In this document: piece after piece, positions 62,135 to 64,000 of the stretch
How the letters are laid out: each line of letters begins with the position of its first letter
Position numbering within the stretch: the first letter of the stretch is position 1
From: Dickeya fangzhongdai
GTDB taxonomy: Bacteria; Pseudomonadota; Gammaproteobacteria; Enterobacterales; Enterobacteriaceae
Direction: 5' to 3'
Length of the DNA: 64,000 bases
NCBI RefSeq assembly: GCF_002812485.1
Contig: NZ_CP025003.1
Location: forward strand, 1,798,001 to 1,862,000
Position numbers and translations under genes: made by a program
Notes under the pieces: model-generated
The model's input: the letters and a program-made list of their open reading frames with translations, nothing else
Databases searched by the model: none
What the model was told of the DNA's origin: nothing

Positions 62135-63052
62135 GTGAATGAGTATTTGCTTTCGCGCCGCAGGTTGCTGCGGTTGTCGTTAAGCCTGTTGCCACTGGGA
62201 CTGGGCCGGCCTGCGCTGGCCCAGTCCTTGTTTATGCCGCAACGGGTCATCACCCTGTTTCAGGGCGCCACGGATACTGCGGTGGCGCTGGGGATTACGC
62301 CCGCCGGCGTGGTGGATTCGTGGAGCGAGAAGCCCATGTACCGCTACCTGCGTCAGGCGCTGGCCGGGGTGGCGCATGTGGGGCTGGAAACCCAACCCAG
62401 TCTGGAAGACATCGTGCTGCTGAAGCCCGACGCCATCATCGCGTCGCGCTTTCGCCATCAGCGGCTGGAGCCGTTGTTGTCGCAGATTGCGCCGGTGGTG
62501 ATGCTGGATGAAATCTACCAGTTCAAAAAAACGGTGCAGGTGATGGGGCAGGCGCTTGGGCGTCAGGCGGTGGCCGATCGGTTGCTGGAGGACTGGCAGC
62601 AGCGGGTGAGCTGGCTGCGCGGGCAGTTGCAACGCAAGTTCGGCGGCGACTGGCCGCCGACCGTGTCGATACTGGATATCCGCGAAGACCATATCCGCAG
62701 CTATTTGCCCGGCAGTTTTCCCGGCTCGGTGCTGAGCGAACTGGGGTTTGGCTGGAGCAACGCCAGCCTCGCCCAGCCGGGCGTCTCGCTCAAACTGACC
62801 AGCAAAGAGAACATCCCGGTGGTGGATGCCGACATCTTTTTCATTTTCCTGCGATCCGAGAGTCCGTCTGTGCAACGCAACTATGAGTCCCTGATTCGTC
62901 ACCCGCTGTGGCAGCAGTTACGCGCCCCGCGGCGCAATCAGGTGTGGGTGGTGAACGGCGTCACCTGGAGTCTGTCCGGCGGCATTCTGGGCGCCAACAT
63001 GATGCTGGACGACATCGCCCGGGTCACCGGTATCGCCGGAGGCACGTCATGA
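62135..63052 (+). CDS. cbrA: Ferric achromobactin-binding periplasmic protein CbrA
   Basis: A 305-residue FecB/FhuD-like siderophore-binding protein. The N-terminus [20 protein letters not shown] with an ALAQ cleavage site looks like a twin-arginine signal peptide. The mature part has [36 protein letters not shown] (the typical L-PD-I-AS) and [20 protein letters not shown]. It should deliver ferric achromobactin from Acr to the CbrBCD ABC transporter. The start is GTG with only a distant AAGG, so the true start may differ slightly. It overlaps cbrB by 4 nt (ATGA). No separate Fur box is seen between the repeat and this gene. Confidence 0.92.
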   Translation: MNEYLLSRRRLLRLSLSLLPLGLGRPALAQSLFMPQRVITLFQGATDTAVALGITPAGVVDSWSEKPMYRYLRQALAGVAHVGLETQPSLEDIVLLKPDAIIASRFRHQRLEPLLSQIAPVVMLDEIYQFKKTVQVMGQALGRQAVADRLLEDWQQRVSWLRGQLQRKFGGDWPPTVSILDIREDHIRSYLPGSFPGSVLSELGFGWSNASLAQPGVSLKLTSKENIPVVDADIFFIFLRSESPSVQRNYESLIRHPLWQQLRAPRRNQVWVVNGVTWSLSGGILGANMMLDDIARVTGIAGGTS

Positions 63053-64000
63053 GTCATGCCGTGATACCGGCCGGGAAGCGGATGGCGCCCGGTCAGGTGC
63101 TGGCGGGCGGCGGCGTTTGCCTGCTGGCGCTGGCCGTCCTCAGTCTGATGGTCGGGCCTATGTGGATTGCGCCGTCGCAAGTGCTGGGCGCGCTGTGGCA
63201 TCCGGATCCGCTCAATGTCAGCCATATTCTGGTTACCTCTACCCGCCTGTCGCGCACGCTGATCGCCATCGTGGTGGGCGCCAGTCTGGCGGTGGCGGGC
63301 GCATTGATGCAGGTGCTGACCCGTAACCCGCTGGCGTCGCCGGGGCTGTTCGGCATCAACGCCGGGGCGATGTTTTTTCTGATTGTCTGTGTGTCGCTGT
63401 TTCCCAAAGTGGCGATGTCGGTGTGGCTGTGGTCGGCGTTTGCCGGCGCGGCGGCGGCCGGGTGTCTGGTGTGGTTGATCGGCACGATGGGCAAAGGCAG
63501 CCTTAACCCGCTGCGCATGGTGCTGGCGGGCGCGGCCATCACCGCCATGTTCGCCGCCTTCAGCCAGGCGATGCTGGTGGTGAATCAGGAAGGGCTGGAT
63601 ACGGTACTGTTCTGGCTGGCGGGCTCGGTGGCCGATCGCGAGCTGGCGACGGTGCTGCCGCTGATGGGTTACTGTCTGGCGGCGCTGGTCGGCGCGCTGC
63701 TGCTGTCGGGGCAGGTCAACGTACTGAACGCCGGGGAAGCCATAGCCCGTGGGCTGGGGCAGCGCACCGGGCGCATCCGGCTGCTGATGAGCCTGCTGGT
63801 CGTGGCGCTGGCCGGCGGCGCGGTGGCGATGGCGGGCAGCATTGGTTTTGTCGGTTTGATTGTGCCGCACATGGCAAGAAAACTGTTGCCCGCCGACCAC
63901 CGCTGGCTGCTGCCCGGCTGCGCGCTGCTGGGGGCCGCTTTGCTGTTGCTGGCGGATATTTTGGCGCGTGTGGTGATTGTGCCGCAGGAGGTGCCGGTTG
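63049..64000 (+). CDS. cbrB: Ferric achromobactin ABC permease CbrB, 3' end cut by window edge
   Basis: 317 codons of a FecCD/BtuC-family permease are present before the right edge; the family is ~330-340 residues, so little is missing. The translation begins [20 protein letters not shown]; the conserved FecCD motifs [56 protein letters not shown] and [17 protein letters not shown] are clear. The start overlaps the cbrA stop. In D. dadantii cbrB is followed by cbrC (second permease) and cbrD (ATPase), expected just outside the window. Confidence 0.93.
   Translation, partial: MSHAVIPAGKRMAPGQVLAGGGVCLLALAVLSLMVGPMWIAPSQVLGALWHPDPLNVSHILVTSTRLSRTLIAIVVGASLAVAGALMQVLTRNPLASPGLFGINAGAMFFLIVCVSLFPKVAMSVWLWSAFAGAAAAGCLVWLIGTMGKGSLNPLRMVLAGAAITAMFAAFSQAMLVVNQEGLDTVLFWLAGSVADRELATVLPLMGYCLAALVGALLLSGQVNVLNAGEAIARGLGQRTGRIRLLMSLLVVALAGGAVAMAGSIGFVGLIVPHMARKLLPADHRWLLPGCALLGAALLLLADILARVVIVPQEVPV

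Overview
The window is a chromosomal segment of an enterobacterial soft-rot bacterium, most likely Dickeya. The main reason is the gene order from 48.5 to 64 kb. It matches the achromobactin siderophore locus known from Dickeya dadantii (acsF-acr-acsD-acsE-yhcA-acsC-acsB-acsA-cbrA-cbrB). The core genes are GC-rich and close to Escherichia coli proteins (HyfA, HypC, Cbl, GltP, YghU, YfcF, DcuB, PatD, PatA, Phn). All identifications come from reading the sequence and from memory of the families; no database search was run.

Layout. 0-3.2 kb: the start of a hydrogenase-4 (hyfAB) operon on the minus strand, divergent from hypC, with a good sigma-54 promoter facing each way. 3.2-5.7 kb: a convergent pair (GlxA-type AraC regulator and an isonitrile hydratase-like DJ-1/PfpI protein) bracketed by two imperfect ~98-bp direct repeats. 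5.8-13.5 kb: ordinary metabolic and transport genes (EamA exporter, cbl, gltP, ydcF, a Gfo/Idh/MocA oxidoreductase, two glutathione S-transferases). 13.9-22.5 kb: a divergent catabolic and transport cluster. It holds a sulfonate/nitrate-type ABC transporter, two hydroxycarboxylate dehydrogenase homologues, a D-cysteine desulfhydrase/L-cysteate sulfo-lyase family enzyme, an Asp/Glu racemase and dcuB. The ABC ATPase has an in-frame TGA inside its Walker A motif. 23.2-26.8 kb: a paiB remnant, then patD and patA, which convert putrescine to 4-aminobutyrate.

26.8-34.1 kb is an AT-richer accessory island. It holds small unknown genes, an IS30 remnant, a zinc-ribbon plus membrane-anchored gene pair, a Cas2/VapD-like small protein, an IS3-family element with 4-bp target duplications, and a DUF4365 nuclease-like gene that ends in an attC-like site. 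The IS3 element is itself split by a complete IS110/IS1111-family element.

34.2-48.1 kb is a phosphonate (C-P lyase) locus that is split and rearranged compared with E. coli. phnFGHIJKLMN come first, then a ~380-bp dispersed repeat, phnP, an unrelated NADP-oxidoreductase/LysR pair, and phnC-D-E1-E2. Candidate Pho boxes precede phnF and phnC. 48.5-64 kb is the Fur-box-preceded achromobactin locus for synthesis, export, outer-membrane uptake and inner-membrane uptake. It is interrupted only by a MITE-like element (acr-acsD) and a second copy of the ~380-bp repeat (acsA-cbrA). The window cuts hyfB on the left and cbrB on the right.
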